From: Propionibacteriaceae bacterium | Lineage (GTDB): Bacteria > Actinomycetota > Actinomycetes > Propionibacteriales > Propionibacteriaceae | Reading direction: 5' to 3' | Length of the DNA stretch: 64,000 nt | Assembly: GCA_031272505.1 (NCBI GenBank) | Contig: JAISTQ010000065.1 | Span: 22,855-86,854 of the forward strand | Notes under the pieces: model-generated | What the model was told of the DNA's origin: nothing | What the model saw: only the letters and a program-made list of their open reading frames with translations | The model's database searches: none | Shown here: piece by piece, positions 45,654-54,184 of the stretch | Layout: every line of letters begins with the position of its first letter | Numbering within the stretch: position 1 is the stretch's first letter | Program-made: the position numbers and the translations under genes

Positions 45654-46451
45654 ATGTACTGTGCGGTACTAGGTTCGCCGATTGCGCATTCGCTTTCGCC
45701 GGTGCTGCATTACGCCGCCCTCCGGGCCGCTGGCCTGGATGATTGGAGCTACGGGCGCGTCGAGGTGGGTGCCGGGGAACTGGCCGGATTCGTGGCTTCG
45801 TTGGATGATTCGTGGCGGGGCTTGAGCCTCACCATGCCCCTAAAAGTGGAGGCGCTGGAAGTCGCTGACCGGGTGACGCAATTGGCCGAACAGGCGGGCG
45901 CGGCCAACACGCTCGTGCGCGATCCCGATGGGGCCTGGGTGGCCGACAACACCGATGTGGGCGGCTTCGTCGACGCGCTCAAGAAAGTGCCGATCATCCC
46001 GGCGGCGATATTGGGTTCGGGAGCGACGGCCCGCTCGGCGGTCTTGGCGTTGAAGCAACGCGGGCACAGCCACGTGGTAGTCCACGCCCGCAACCTCACC
46101 AAGGCCCGCGAGCTGGGCAAATGGGCCAAGGATCAAGCCGTCAGCGTCTCCACAGAGAAGCTCTCCAACTGGGTGTACGGCACGGAGGCGCTGATCATCT
46201 CCACGCTGCCCGCGGGCACCGAGCTGCGGATGCCTTTGGAGGCGGGGCATCTGCAAGTGGTGATGGACGTCGTCTATGACGGGTGGCCCACCCCGCTGGC
46301 GGTCGCCTGCGAGCGGGTCGGAGTGCAGACCATCGGCGGTCTGGAGCTGTTGATCAAACAGGCGGCCCGGCAGTTCAAACTGTTCACCGGCGTTAAGGCT
46401 GACGAGAAGGCGATGCGCGCGGCGCTGGATTTGGCATTGGCCTGGCGATGA
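45654..46451 (+). CDS. aroE: Shikimate dehydrogenase
   Basis: 265 residues. Reduces 3-dehydroshikimate with NADPH. Substrate site GSPIAHSLSPVLHYAAL, catalytic Lys in LTMPLKVEAL and Asp in NTDVGGF; cofactor loop LGSGATARSAV; C-terminal Gln in IKQAARQF. ATG 45654 follows a good ribosome site (GGTGGGAG); the longer upstream frame is not needed. Overlaps aroK by four bases. Confidence 0.94.
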   Translation: MYCAVLGSPIAHSLSPVLHYAALRAAGLDDWSYGRVEVGAGELAGFVASLDDSWRGLSLTMPLKVEALEVADRVTQLAEQAGAANTLVRDPDGAWVADNTDVGGFVDALKKVPIIPAAILGSGATARSAVLALKQRGHSHVVVHARNLTKARELGKWAKDQAVSVSTEKLSNWVYGTEALIISTLPAGTELRMPLEAGHLQVVMDVVYDGWPTPLAVACERVGVQTIGGLELLIKQAARQFKLFTGVKADEKAMRAALDLALAWR

Positions 46452-46948
46452 TCGTCCTGATCGGATTCATGGGGGCGGGCAAGAGCACTGTCGGCAAGAA
46501 GCTCGCCCGGCACTTGGGGTTGCCCTTCGTCGACGCGGACGACCTGATCGTGGCCGCCGCCGGGCAGTCCATTCCGGAGATCTTCGCCGAACGCGGCGAA
46601 CCAGGTTTTCGCAAACTGGAGGCCGAGGTCATCATCGGCGAGTTGAACCGCGGGGATGACGGTGTGTTCGCCCTGGGGGGTGGCGCGTTGGAGTCGGCGG
46701 ACGTGGTCTTCGCGCTGCGGCGGCACCGGGTGGTGTGGCTGAAAGTGACTTTCCGCCGCGCGATGCAACGGGTGGGGTCTGACGGCAACCGGCCGATGCT
46801 GGCCGATCCGGAGCTGTTGCAGGTTTTTCTGCGGCGGCAGCACCGCTATGAGCAGGCGGCCGACTACACCATCCGCTGCGGCTCCCGGACATCCACCGAC
46901 GTGGCGCAAGCCCTCTACGAGTTGTTCGACACCAACCCGGTAGAGTGA
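46448..46948 (+). CDS. aroK: Shikimate kinase
   Basis: 166 residues. Phosphorylates shikimate. Walker [10 protein letters not shown], shikimate-binding [16 protein letters not shown] and ALGGGAL, lid region [19 protein letters not shown] overlaps the aroE stop. Four bases separate it from aroQ; the aroB gene often found here is absent. Confidence 0.95.
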   Translation: MIVLIGFMGAGKSTVGKKLARHLGLPFVDADDLIVAAAGQSIPEIFAERGEPGFRKLEAEVIIGELNRGDDGVFALGGGALESADVVFALRRHRVVWLKVTFRRAMQRVGSDGNRPMLADPELLQVFLRRQHRYEQAADYTIRCGSRTSTDVAQALYELFDTNPVE

Positions 46949-46952
46949 TGCC

Positions 46953-47387
46953 ATGAGCATTTTGGTCATCAACGGCCCCAACCTGAACACGCTGGGCACC
47001 CGCGAGCCGGAGATCTACGGCCACACCACCTTGGCCGAGGTGGACGCGGCGCTGGTCGCCCAAGGCGCGGCGGCGGGCGTCCAGGTGGAGACCTTCCAAA
47101 GCAACCATGAGGGCGCGATCGTGGATCGCATCCAGCAGGCCGGGGCGGAAGGGGTGAGCTTCATCGTCATCAATCCGGGGGCGTTCACGCACACCTCGGT
47201 GGCCATCCGCGATGCCTTCCTGGCCGTCGGCATTCCCTTCATCGAGTGCCACATCTCGAATGTCCACGCCCGTGACGAATTTCGCGGCCGCTCGTATTTG
47301 AGCGACATCGCCGTCGGCGTGATCGTCGGTTTCGGGATTGACGGCTACAAATACGCGTTGGATCGGGCGCTGAGCCATGCGGTTTGA
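46953..47387 (+). CDS. aroQ: 3-dehydroquinate dehydratase, type II
   Basis: 144 residues, dodecameric type II enzyme. N-terminal [18 protein letters not shown] includes the flexible lid Arg and catalytic Tyr; NPGAFTHTS and [18 protein letters not shown] hold the catalytic His. Overlaps the downstream MBL gene by 11 bases. Confidence 0.96.
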   Translation: MSILVINGPNLNTLGTREPEIYGHTTLAEVDAALVAQGAAAGVQVETFQSNHEGAIVDRIQQAGAEGVSFIVINPGAFTHTSVAIRDAFLAVGIPFIECHISNVHARDEFRGRSYLSDIAVGVIVGFGIDGYKYALDRALSHAV

Positions 47388-48015
47388 GCATCTGGGGCAC
47401 TCGGCGGTATTGGTCGAGGTGGCCGGAAAGCGGATCCTGATCGATCCGGGCAATTTCTCCACCCAGTGGCACGGTTTGACGGGCTTGGACGCGGTGATCG
47501 TCACGCATCTGCACCCCGACCACATCGATCCCGAAAACGTGCCCGAGCTTTTCGGCGACAACCCGCAGGCGTTGGTGGCCGTGGAGCCGCAGACCTTGGA
47601 GACTTACGAATGCCTGGCGCGCGACGCCCACGCGCGGCCCTTCCACGCCGAAGCCAAGCTGCGGCTCGGGGAAGTCATCATCACCGCGGTGGGCGGGCTG
47701 CACGCCGTCATCCACAAGGACATTCCGCGCATCGGCAACGTCGGCTTCGTGATTGAGGCCGAGGGCGAGCCGCGTTTCTTCCATCCGGGCGATTCGCTGT
47801 CCGCCATCCCGGCGGGCATCGACGTGGTCGCCATCCCCGCCTACGGCCCGTGGGCGGCGATGAAGGAGACGGTGGATTTCGCCCGCGAGGTGGCCGCCCC
47901 GGAGGGTTTCCTGATCCACGACGGGCTGCTCAACGAGCGCGGCTGGTCGTTGGTCTTCAACCGAATTAACGAAATGACGCCGACCCAGTTGACGGATCGG
48001 CGCCATCCCGCTTGA
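47377..48015 (+). CDS. MBL-fold metal-dependent hydrolase (UlaG-like)
   Basis: 212 residues. Metallo-beta-lactamase fold: N-terminal [15 protein letters not shown], metal motif [10 protein letters not shown], later His in FFHPGDSL and the C-terminal LIHDGLLN. Similar to UlaG/YfiR-like short hydrolases; substrate unknown. Tightly coupled to aroQ but no known shikimate function. Its stop lies 9 bases from the convergent transporter gene. Confidence 0.85.
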   Translation: MRFEHLGHSAVLVEVAGKRILIDPGNFSTQWHGLTGLDAVIVTHLHPDHIDPENVPELFGDNPQALVAVEPQTLETYECLARDAHARPFHAEAKLRLGEVIITAVGGLHAVIHKDIPRIGNVGFVIEAEGEPRFFHPGDSLSAIPAGIDVVAIPAYGPWAAMKETVDFAREVAAPEGFLIHDGLLNERGWSLVFNRINEMTPTQLTDRRHPA

Positions 48016-48024
48016 GTTTTATTC

Positions 48025-49116
48025 TTATTTCAGGAGCTCCAAGCGGCTCGGGTCGTCCGCGAAGACCTCTTTGATGTTGGCTTTGGTGACGATCACCGGA
48101 TCCAGCTCATAGAGCGGGACGTCGATCTTGCCATTGTTGGTGCTGGAAGTCGGCTCCGGCAGCGCCTCACCTTTCTGCGCCGCCTGGATCAACTCGATGG
48201 TCTTGGCGACCAGCTTGTCCGTCGGCTTGGCGGTGGTGGAGTACTGGTGGCCTTCCCAGATGGAGACGATGGACTCGTTCTCCGCGTCCAGGCCGTCAAC
48301 CACCGGCTGGTCCTGGCCGGCTTGCGCGCAGGCCGTCAGGATCGCGCGGGCGATGCCGTCGTTCGGGGAGAGCACGCCGTCAATCTGCTTGTCCGAGTAG
48401 AAGCCCGAAAGCAGGGTGTCCATGCGCGCCTGGGCCTTGGAGTTGTCCCAGTCGAGGGTGGCGGCCTGTTCGAAGGTGGTCTGGCCGGACACCACCACCA
48501 GGGTGCCGTCGTCAATCTTCGGCTGCAGCACGCTCATCGCGCCGGTGAAGAAGTTCGGGGCGTTCGGGTCGGCCGGGCCGCCCGCGAACAGCTCGATGTT
48601 GTACGGGCCGTCGCCCTTGAGCTCCTTGAGGCCCTCAAGCAGCGACTGGCCTTGCAGCTCGCCGGTGCGGATGGAGCCGTACTGGACTACCGCGTCCACG
48701 CCGGTGGTGTTCTCCAACAGCCGGTCGTAGCCGATGATCAAGATGCCCTTTTCCTTGGCTTTCTCCAGTTGGGTGCCCAGCTGGGAGCCGTCCACCGGGC
48801 CGACGACGATCACCGAAGCGCCCTGCTCGATCATGGCCTCGATCTGCGACTGCTGCTGCGGAACCTTGTTGTCGGCCTGCTGCACCAGCGGCTTGAAGCC
48901 GGCTTCCGCCAACTGCTCGGCGAACATGTCGTTGGCTTCGGCCCAGTTCTGGGTGCCCAGCCACGGCAGCGCGACGCCGACGGTGGCGTCTGCCGGGAAT
49001 CCGGAGCCGGTGTCGCCACCACCAGAGCCGCGGTCACCCGAGCAACCGGTCAGCGCCAGTGGGACGGCCAGCGCGAACGCCGCAGCGACGGCGATGATTC
49101 GCTTGTTGTTCTTCAT
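48025..49116 (-). CDS. Sugar ABC transporter substrate-binding lipoprotein
   Basis: 363 residues. Lipoprotein signal with lipobox LTGC near residue 24, then a periplasmic-binding-protein type I fold of the ChvE/XylF kind: VGVALPWLGTQNWAEA, VVGPVDGSQLG, IIGYDRLL, VLSPNDGIARAI. Members bind xylose, galactose, arabinose or glucose; the ligand cannot be read. Strong ribosome site AAAGGAGAAA. First-described component of the importer but last in transcription order (ATPase, permease, binding protein). Confidence 0.93.
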   Translation of the reverse strand: MKNNKRIIAVAAAFALAVPLALTGCSGDRGSGGGDTGSGFPADATVGVALPWLGTQNWAEANDMFAEQLAEAGFKPLVQQADNKVPQQQSQIEAMIEQGASVIVVGPVDGSQLGTQLEKAKEKGILIIGYDRLLENTTGVDAVVQYGSIRTGELQGQSLLEGLKELKGDGPYNIELFAGGPADPNAPNFFTGAMSVLQPKIDDGTLVVVSGQTTFEQAATLDWDNSKAQARMDTLLSGFYSDKQIDGVLSPNDGIARAILTACAQAGQDQPVVDGLDAENESIVSIWEGHQYSTTAKPTDKLVAKTIELIQAAQKGEALPEPTSSTNNGKIDVPLYELDPVIVTKANIKEVFADDPSRLELLK

Positions 49117-49147
49117 ATTGTTGTTTCTCCTTTGATTTGCTCGACGG

Positions 49148-50419
49148 CTAGGCCGCCGATTCGGTAGCGATTTGCTCCTGTGGGATTTCCGCAGGCGCAG
49201 CTTTCTTTCGGGACAGCCGGCTGAAGATAGACGGCCGTCCTTGTTGTTTGTTGAGTACATCTACGGCGACAGCGGCGAGCAGCACCAAGCCTTTGATGAC
49301 CTGCGTCTGATCGGCGCTGACGCCATAGAGCATGAGACCGTTGTTGAGGACGGCCATGAACAAGCCACCGACAATGGTGGCGACCACGGTGCCGATACCT
49401 CCGGAGACGGCCGCGCCACCGATGAACACGGCGGCGATGGCGTCCAGTTCCCAGGAGTTACCGTCGGAAGGGCCGGCGGCGGTGGAACGGCCAATGAACA
49501 TGATGCCGGCCACCGCGGCCAAGATGGACATGTTGAACATGGCCAGGAAATAAGTACGCGAGACGTTGACGCCGGTGAGGGCGGCTGCCGCCTTGTTGCC
49601 GCCGACCGCGTAGATGTGACGGCCGAAGCGGGTGTGCTGGGTGATGATGTGGTAGATGACGACCAGGAAGCCCACGATCAAGCCGGGCACCGGGAAGGAG
49701 GTGCCGATGTTGCCGGAGCCGAACAGATACGTCAGGTAGCCGATCACGCCCACGATCACCACCAACCGCACGATCACCGGCCAGAGCGGAGGCTTGGATT
49801 CGGCGGTGGCCAGCCGCTTCCACTTGCGCAACTGCATGAAGACGACGGCGGCGATGGCGATGACGCCGAGCAGCAGCGTCGAGTTGTTCAGCCCGGTGTT
49901 CGGACCCCATTCGGGCAGGCTGCCAGCGCCAAACCAGGAGAGTTCCTCGGGGGCCGGACGGGAGATCGAGTGCGACATCCAGATCACGCCGCCGCGGAAG
50001 ATCATCATGCCGGCCAGCGTGGAGATGAAGCCTGGAATCCCCATCTTGGAGAGCCAGAAGCCCTGCCAGGCGCCGATCAGCGCGCCGATGCCCAGGCCGC
50101 CCAGGGTGGCCACCCACCAGGGCCAGCCGTATTCGGAGGCGGTGATCGCCACCGTCATGCCCACAAAGCCGGCCACCGAACCCACCGAGAGGTCGATCTG
50201 GCCGAGGATGATCACCATCACCATGCCGATGGAGAGGGTGAACACGTAGGCGTTTCCGGAGATGATGTTCTGGAAGTTCGACGACGTGATCATCCGCCCG
50301 TTGTTCAGGATCTGGAAGATGATCAGCGCCACGATCACCGCGCCCACCATCACGAATTGGCGCAGGTCTCCGCCGAGCACCTGCTTCAGCCCGCCCTTGA
50401 TTCCGTTTTCTTTGCTCAT
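49148..50419 (-). CDS. Sugar ABC transporter permease (XylH/GguB-like)
   Basis: 423 residues, about ten membrane helices. The segment GMVMVIILGQIDLSVGSVAGFVG and the GINVSRTYF-like GVNVSRTYFLAMFNMS are typical of the ribose/xylose permease family; the RKWKRLATAESKPPLWP loop is found in multiple-monosaccharide types. ATG overlaps the ATPase stop by four bases. Single permease, so it likely works as a homodimer. Confidence 0.93.
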   Translation of the reverse strand: MSKENGIKGGLKQVLGGDLRQFVMVGAVIVALIIFQILNNGRMITSSNFQNIISGNAYVFTLSIGMVMVIILGQIDLSVGSVAGFVGMTVAITASEYGWPWWVATLGGLGIGALIGAWQGFWLSKMGIPGFISTLAGMMIFRGGVIWMSHSISRPAPEELSWFGAGSLPEWGPNTGLNNSTLLLGVIAIAAVVFMQLRKWKRLATAESKPPLWPVIVRLVVIVGVIGYLTYLFGSGNIGTSFPVPGLIVGFLVVIYHIITQHTRFGRHIYAVGGNKAAAALTGVNVSRTYFLAMFNMSILAAVAGIMFIGRSTAAGPSDGNSWELDAIAAVFIGGAAVSGGIGTVVATIVGGLFMAVLNNGLMLYGVSADQTQVIKGLVLLAAVAVDVLNKQQGRPSIFSRLSRKKAAPAEIPQEQIATESAA

Positions 50420-51954
50420 GCCATTGCCTCCGTGGTGGTCATCAGACGCATCAGCGTCTCTTGGTCGGCGTCTTTGGTCGCCATTTCGCCGGTGATCCGG
50501 CCTTCGCAGATGGTGTAGATCCGGTCGGTGATGCCGAGCAGCTCGGGGAGCTCCGAGGAGATCACCACCACCGCCTTGCCTTCGTCGGCCAACTGTTGGA
50601 TCAGCTTGTAAATCTCGTATTTCGCCCCCACGTCGATGCCGCGGGTGGGCTCGTCGAGCAGCAGCACTTGGGGATCGGGGTACATCCACTTGGCCAGCAC
50701 CACCTTCTGCTGGTTGCCGCCCGAGAGGGTGTTGACGCCCACGCCCACGTCCGGGGTCTTGATGTTGAGCAGCTTGCGATACTGCTCGGCCACCTGGACC
50801 TCTTTCGCGGAATCCAGCAGCGGGCCGCGCAGGATGGCCTTCTCGTTCGCCGACACGATGGTGCGCTTCACGGTGTCCAGCAGGTTCAGCCCGAGCACTT
50901 TGCGGTCTTCGGGCAGATACGACAGCCCGGCTTGGATGGCCGCCTCCACGTTTTGGGCTTTGACGTCCTTGCCGCCGATGCTCAGCCGTCCGCTTTGGAA
51001 GATGCCGTAGGAGTGGCCGAACAGCGAGCGGGCCAACTCGGTGCGTCCGGCCCCCATCAGCCCGGCGAAACCGACGATCTCGCCGGCGCGCACATAGAAG
51101 CTCTCGTCCTTGCAGACCAGCCGCCCCGGAATCGCCGGATGCTCGACCCGCCAATCGTGGACTTCGAGAACCACCTCGCCGATGTTCGAGGTGTGCTCGG
51201 GGTAGCGCTGGTCCAGCGAGCGGCCCACCATGGCGCGGATGATGCGGTCCTCGTCCACCTGCCCGGCGACCACCGGATACGACTCGACGGTCTTGCCGTC
51301 GCGGATCACGGTGATGGCGTCGGCGATCTTGGCGATCTCGGCCAGCTTGTGCGAGATCATGATGCAGGTGATGCCGCGGGCTTGCAGGCCGCGCAGGATT
51401 TCGAGCAGGTTCTCGGAGTCGGATTCGTTCAACGCGGAGGTGGGCTCGTCCAGGATGAGCAGTTTGACGTCCTTGGAGAGCGCCTTGGAGATTTCCACCA
51501 GTTGCTGCTGGCCGACGCCCAGGTTCTTGATCTGGATGGACGGATCGATGTCAATTCCGACGCGGGCGAGCAGCTCGATCGCGCGCTTGCGGGCGGTGTG
51601 CCAGTCGATCAAGCCGCCCTTCATCGGCTCGTTGCCGAGGAAGATGTTCTCGGTGATGCTGAGTTCGGGGATGAGCGCCAGCTCTTGGTGGATGATGACG
51701 ATGCCCGCCTCTTCGGAGGCGCGGATGTTGGCGAAGGTGACTTCCTCGCCTTGGTAAAGGATGCGGCCTTCATAGCTGCCGAAGGGGTGGACGCCGGAGA
51801 GCACCTTCATCAAGGTGGACTTCCCCGCGCCGTTCTCCCCGCAGATCGCGTGGATGTCGCCGCGCTTGACCGTCATCGTCACATCGTCGAGCGCGCGCAC
51901 CCCAGGGAAGGTCTTGGTGATGTGCTGCATCTGAAGGATGCTGTCCTGCTCCAT
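50416..51954 (-). CDS. Sugar ABC transporter ATP-binding protein, double NBD
   Basis: 512 residues with two ATPase domains as in XylG/GguA/MglA. First domain: Walker A CGENGAGKST, signature LGVGQQQLVEI, Walker B LLILDEPTSALNE. Second domain: Walker A-like GLMGAGRTEL, signature LSGGNQQKVVLAKW, Walker B LLLDEPTRGID. The degenerate second P-loop is normal for the family. First gene of the leftward operon; promoter and operator lie between it and lacI. Confidence 0.95.
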   Translation of the reverse strand: MEQDSILQMQHITKTFPGVRALDDVTMTVKRGDIHAICGENGAGKSTLMKVLSGVHPFGSYEGRILYQGEEVTFANIRASEEAGIVIIHQELALIPELSITENIFLGNEPMKGGLIDWHTARKRAIELLARVGIDIDPSIQIKNLGVGQQQLVEISKALSKDVKLLILDEPTSALNESDSENLLEILRGLQARGITCIMISHKLAEIAKIADAITVIRDGKTVESYPVVAGQVDEDRIIRAMVGRSLDQRYPEHTSNIGEVVLEVHDWRVEHPAIPGRLVCKDESFYVRAGEIVGFAGLMGAGRTELARSLFGHSYGIFQSGRLSIGGKDVKAQNVEAAIQAGLSYLPEDRKVLGLNLLDTVKRTIVSANEKAILRGPLLDSAKEVQVAEQYRKLLNIKTPDVGVGVNTLSGGNQQKVVLAKWMYPDPQVLLLDEPTRGIDVGAKYEIYKLIQQLADEGKAVVVISSELPELLGITDRIYTICEGRITGEMATKDADQETLMRLMTTTEAMA

Positions 51955-51997
51955 GGTGCTCCCGCATGTCGAAGTAGTGCCTCGTTGTCTCTCTCTA

Positions 51998-52046
51998 TGA
52001 CAACGTTGTCATGTGACATGCTAGTACTGATCCGCTTGTAAAGCAA
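51998..52046 (-). promoter_or_regulatory. Importer promoter and LacI-type operator 1
   Basis: TGACAACGTTGTCA at 51998-52011 is a perfect 14-base palindrome with the central CG of LacI-family sites. Reading leftward, -35 TTGCTT (52046-52041), 17 bases, -10 TAGCAT (52023-52018) puts the operator at and just after the transcription start, suited to repression. Confidence 0.75.
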
Positions 52047-52075
52047 CTCAGAAAGATAACATTTTGATAACGGTG

Positions 52076-52113
52076 CGACAACGTTGTCAAACGCCCGGTT
52101 AATGCGTTACAGT
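52076..52113 (+). promoter_or_regulatory. LacI operator 2 and regulator promoter
   Basis: GACAACGTTGTC (52077-52088, flanked by C and A) is the same palindrome as operator 1, centred 78 bases away. TTGTCA (52084-52089), 18 bases, TACAGT (52108-52113) forms a promoter whose -35 lies in the operator; transcription would begin near 52120, the ATG. This implies autorepression and possible looping between the two operators. Confidence 0.7.
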
Positions 52114-52119
52114 ATGCAC

Positions 52120-53196
52120 ATGGGTTTTCATGACGGCGATGCGTCCCAGCGGGAGGCGGGGGCTCGTGGTGCCGTCAAAGGGCGGGCCACCATGCGCGAT
52201 GTCGCCAAGCGGGCCGGCGTCTCTTTAAAGACGGTGTCCCGGGTGGTGAACGAAGAGCCCGGCGTCTCGGCTGCCACCATCGCCATCGTCACCGCCGCCA
52301 TGGACGAGCTCAGCTTCCAGCGCGACCTGCTGGCGGGCTCGCTGCGGCGGCAGGATCGCCGCTCGGATTCCATCGGGTTGATCGTCGCCGGGGTGGACAA
52401 CCCGTTCGACGCGATCATCCACCGCGCCGCCGAGGACGCGGCCGCGGCCAACCATGTGGCGGTGTTCGCGGCCAGCACCAACGAGGAGATCGAGCGCGAA
52501 CGCTCGCTGGTGCGGGCTTTCACCTCGCGGCGGGTGGACGGCTTGATCATCATGCCCTGTGGGCGGGATCAGAGCTACCTGGAGCCCGAGCTCACCGCCG
52601 GTACCCCGATCATCATGGTGGACCGGCCCCCGGTCGGAGTGGCGGCGGATTGCGTCATCTCCGATCACCAGAATGCCGCGAAGCTCGCCGTCGAGCACCT
52701 GCTTGCCGCCGGGCACACCCGAATCGCCTTCTTGGGCGACCTCTCCCACATCGCCTCGCTGCAAGCCCGCAAGGACGGCTACCTGGAAGCCATGCAGGCG
52801 GCTGGCGTGACGGTGGATCCGGAACTGATGGCCATCGACAATCACTCTGAGAATGCCGCGCTGGGGACGGCATTACGCATGATTTCGTCAGCCCATCCGC
52901 CCACCGCCATCTTCTCCGCGCAGAACCGGGTCACCCAGGGGGTGGTCCGGGCCCTCTATGAGCGGAACGTGCACAAGAAGATCGCCTTGGTGAGCTTCGA
53001 CGATTTCCCGCTGGCCGACATGCTCAACCCGGCGGTGACGGTGGTGGCGCAGGATCCGTACACCATCGGCCGGCTGGCCGCCGAAAGAGTTTTCGAGCGG
53101 CTGGAAAACCCGAAGTTGCCCGTCAAGACCATCACGGTTCCGGCTAGGCTGGTGCGACGCGGCTCGGGCGAGATCCCACCCCCGGCGGACGAATAA
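52120..53196 (+). CDS. LacI-family transcriptional repressor
   Basis: 358 residues. N-terminal helix-turn-helix TMRDVAKRAGVSLKTVSRVVN with hinge region, then a sugar-binding domain (IGLIVAGVDNPFDAII, GLIIMPCG, VSFDDFPLADML). Start uncertain: in-frame ATGs at 52102, 52114 and 52120; I use 52120 because a promoter places the transcript start there (leaderless) and no ribosome site is visible. TTG 52084 lies in the operator and is unlikely. Probably represses the divergent importer; the sugar binding to it should be the transported one or its phosphate. Confidence 0.92.
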   Translation: MGFHDGDASQREAGARGAVKGRATMRDVAKRAGVSLKTVSRVVNEEPGVSAATIAIVTAAMDELSFQRDLLAGSLRRQDRRSDSIGLIVAGVDNPFDAIIHRAAEDAAAANHVAVFAASTNEEIERERSLVRAFTSRRVDGLIIMPCGRDQSYLEPELTAGTPIIMVDRPPVGVAADCVISDHQNAAKLAVEHLLAAGHTRIAFLGDLSHIASLQARKDGYLEAMQAAGVTVDPELMAIDNHSENAALGTALRMISSAHPPTAIFSAQNRVTQGVVRALYERNVHKKIALVSFDDFPLADMLNPAVTVVAQDPYTIGRLAAERVFERLENPKLPVKTITVPARLVRRGSGEIPPPADE

Positions 53197-53232
53197 CCAG
53201 GCGAATAGGTAAGCGAACAGGTAAGGAAAGAC

Positions 53233-54159
53233 ATGGGCAAGGCAGTCATCATCGGCGAGTCGCTCATCGACATTGTCCGCACCCCGGATGGGCAGCAGCG
53301 CGAATACCCCGGCGGCAGCCCTATGAACGTCGCCATCGGCTTGGCCCGGCTGGGCCGCGCCACTGAGTTGGTCACCTGGTTGGGCACCGACGCCCGCGGC
53401 CAGGCGATCCTCGAACACCTGCAGGAATCCGGGGTGGAGCTGGTGCCCGGGGCCACCGGGGCGCCGCGTACCTCCACCGCGCTGGCCCAGCTTGACGACG
53501 CGGGCCACGCCGAATACGTCTTCGACCTGCTCTGGGAGGTGCCGCCGCTGCCCGCCCGCGATACCGTGCTGGTCGCCCACACCGGTTCGATGAGCGCGGT
53601 GCTCGGCGCCGCTCCCGATGCCGAGTCTTGGCCGGTCTTCGAGATGCTGGCGCAGCTTCGCGACGCCGCCACCATCACCTACGATCCGAATATCCGGCCC
53701 GACGTGATGGGCACTCCCGCGCAGGTGATCCACCTGGTGGAGCAGCTGGTGGGGATCACCGACGTGGTCAAGGTGTCTGACGAGGACCTCGCCTGGCTCT
53801 ATCCCGAGGTGCCGCCCGTGGATTCCGCCCGCGCCTGGGCGCAGGGGGCGGGCCCGTCATTGGTGGTGCTTACCCAGGGGGCGGCTGGTTCCCTGGGGCT
53901 GACGGCGGATGGCCGCGAAATCGCGATTCCGGCCGATCCCACTGTGGTGGTGGCCGATACCGTCGGCGCGGGGGATTCGTTCATGTCCGGCCTGCTGCAC
54001 GCCTTGTGGCGCGAAGACCTGCTCGGGGCCGTCCACCGGCTGGAGTTGGCGAGCTTGCCCACCGAGCTGCTTTCGTCAATCCTGAGTCTCGCCGCCCGGA
54101 TCGCCGACATCACCGTCTCGCGTCCCGGCGCCGACCCGCCTTGGCTCTCCCAAGTTTGA
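53233..54159 (+). CDS. PfkB-family sugar kinase (fructokinase-like)
   Basis: 308 residues. N-terminal PGGSPMNVAIGLARLG and C-terminal DTVGAGDSFMSG, the two PfkB signatures with the catalytic Asp in the latter. Probably phosphorylates the imported sugar. Ribosome site AAGGAAAG. Thirty-six bases after lacI; the gap holds a 13-base direct repeat (GCGAAYAGGTAAG twice) of unknown meaning. Ribokinase or other specificity possible. Confidence 0.9.
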   Translation: MGKAVIIGESLIDIVRTPDGQQREYPGGSPMNVAIGLARLGRATELVTWLGTDARGQAILEHLQESGVELVPGATGAPRTSTALAQLDDAGHAEYVFDLLWEVPPLPARDTVLVAHTGSMSAVLGAAPDAESWPVFEMLAQLRDAATITYDPNIRPDVMGTPAQVIHLVEQLVGITDVVKVSDEDLAWLYPEVPPVDSARAWAQGAGPSLVVLTQGAAGSLGLTADGREIAIPADPTVVVADTVGAGDSFMSGLLHALWREDLLGAVHRLELASLPTELLSSILSLAARIADITVSRPGADPPWLSQV

Positions 54160-54184
54160 GTGCTGCCCCCAGTACTATTGGTCT

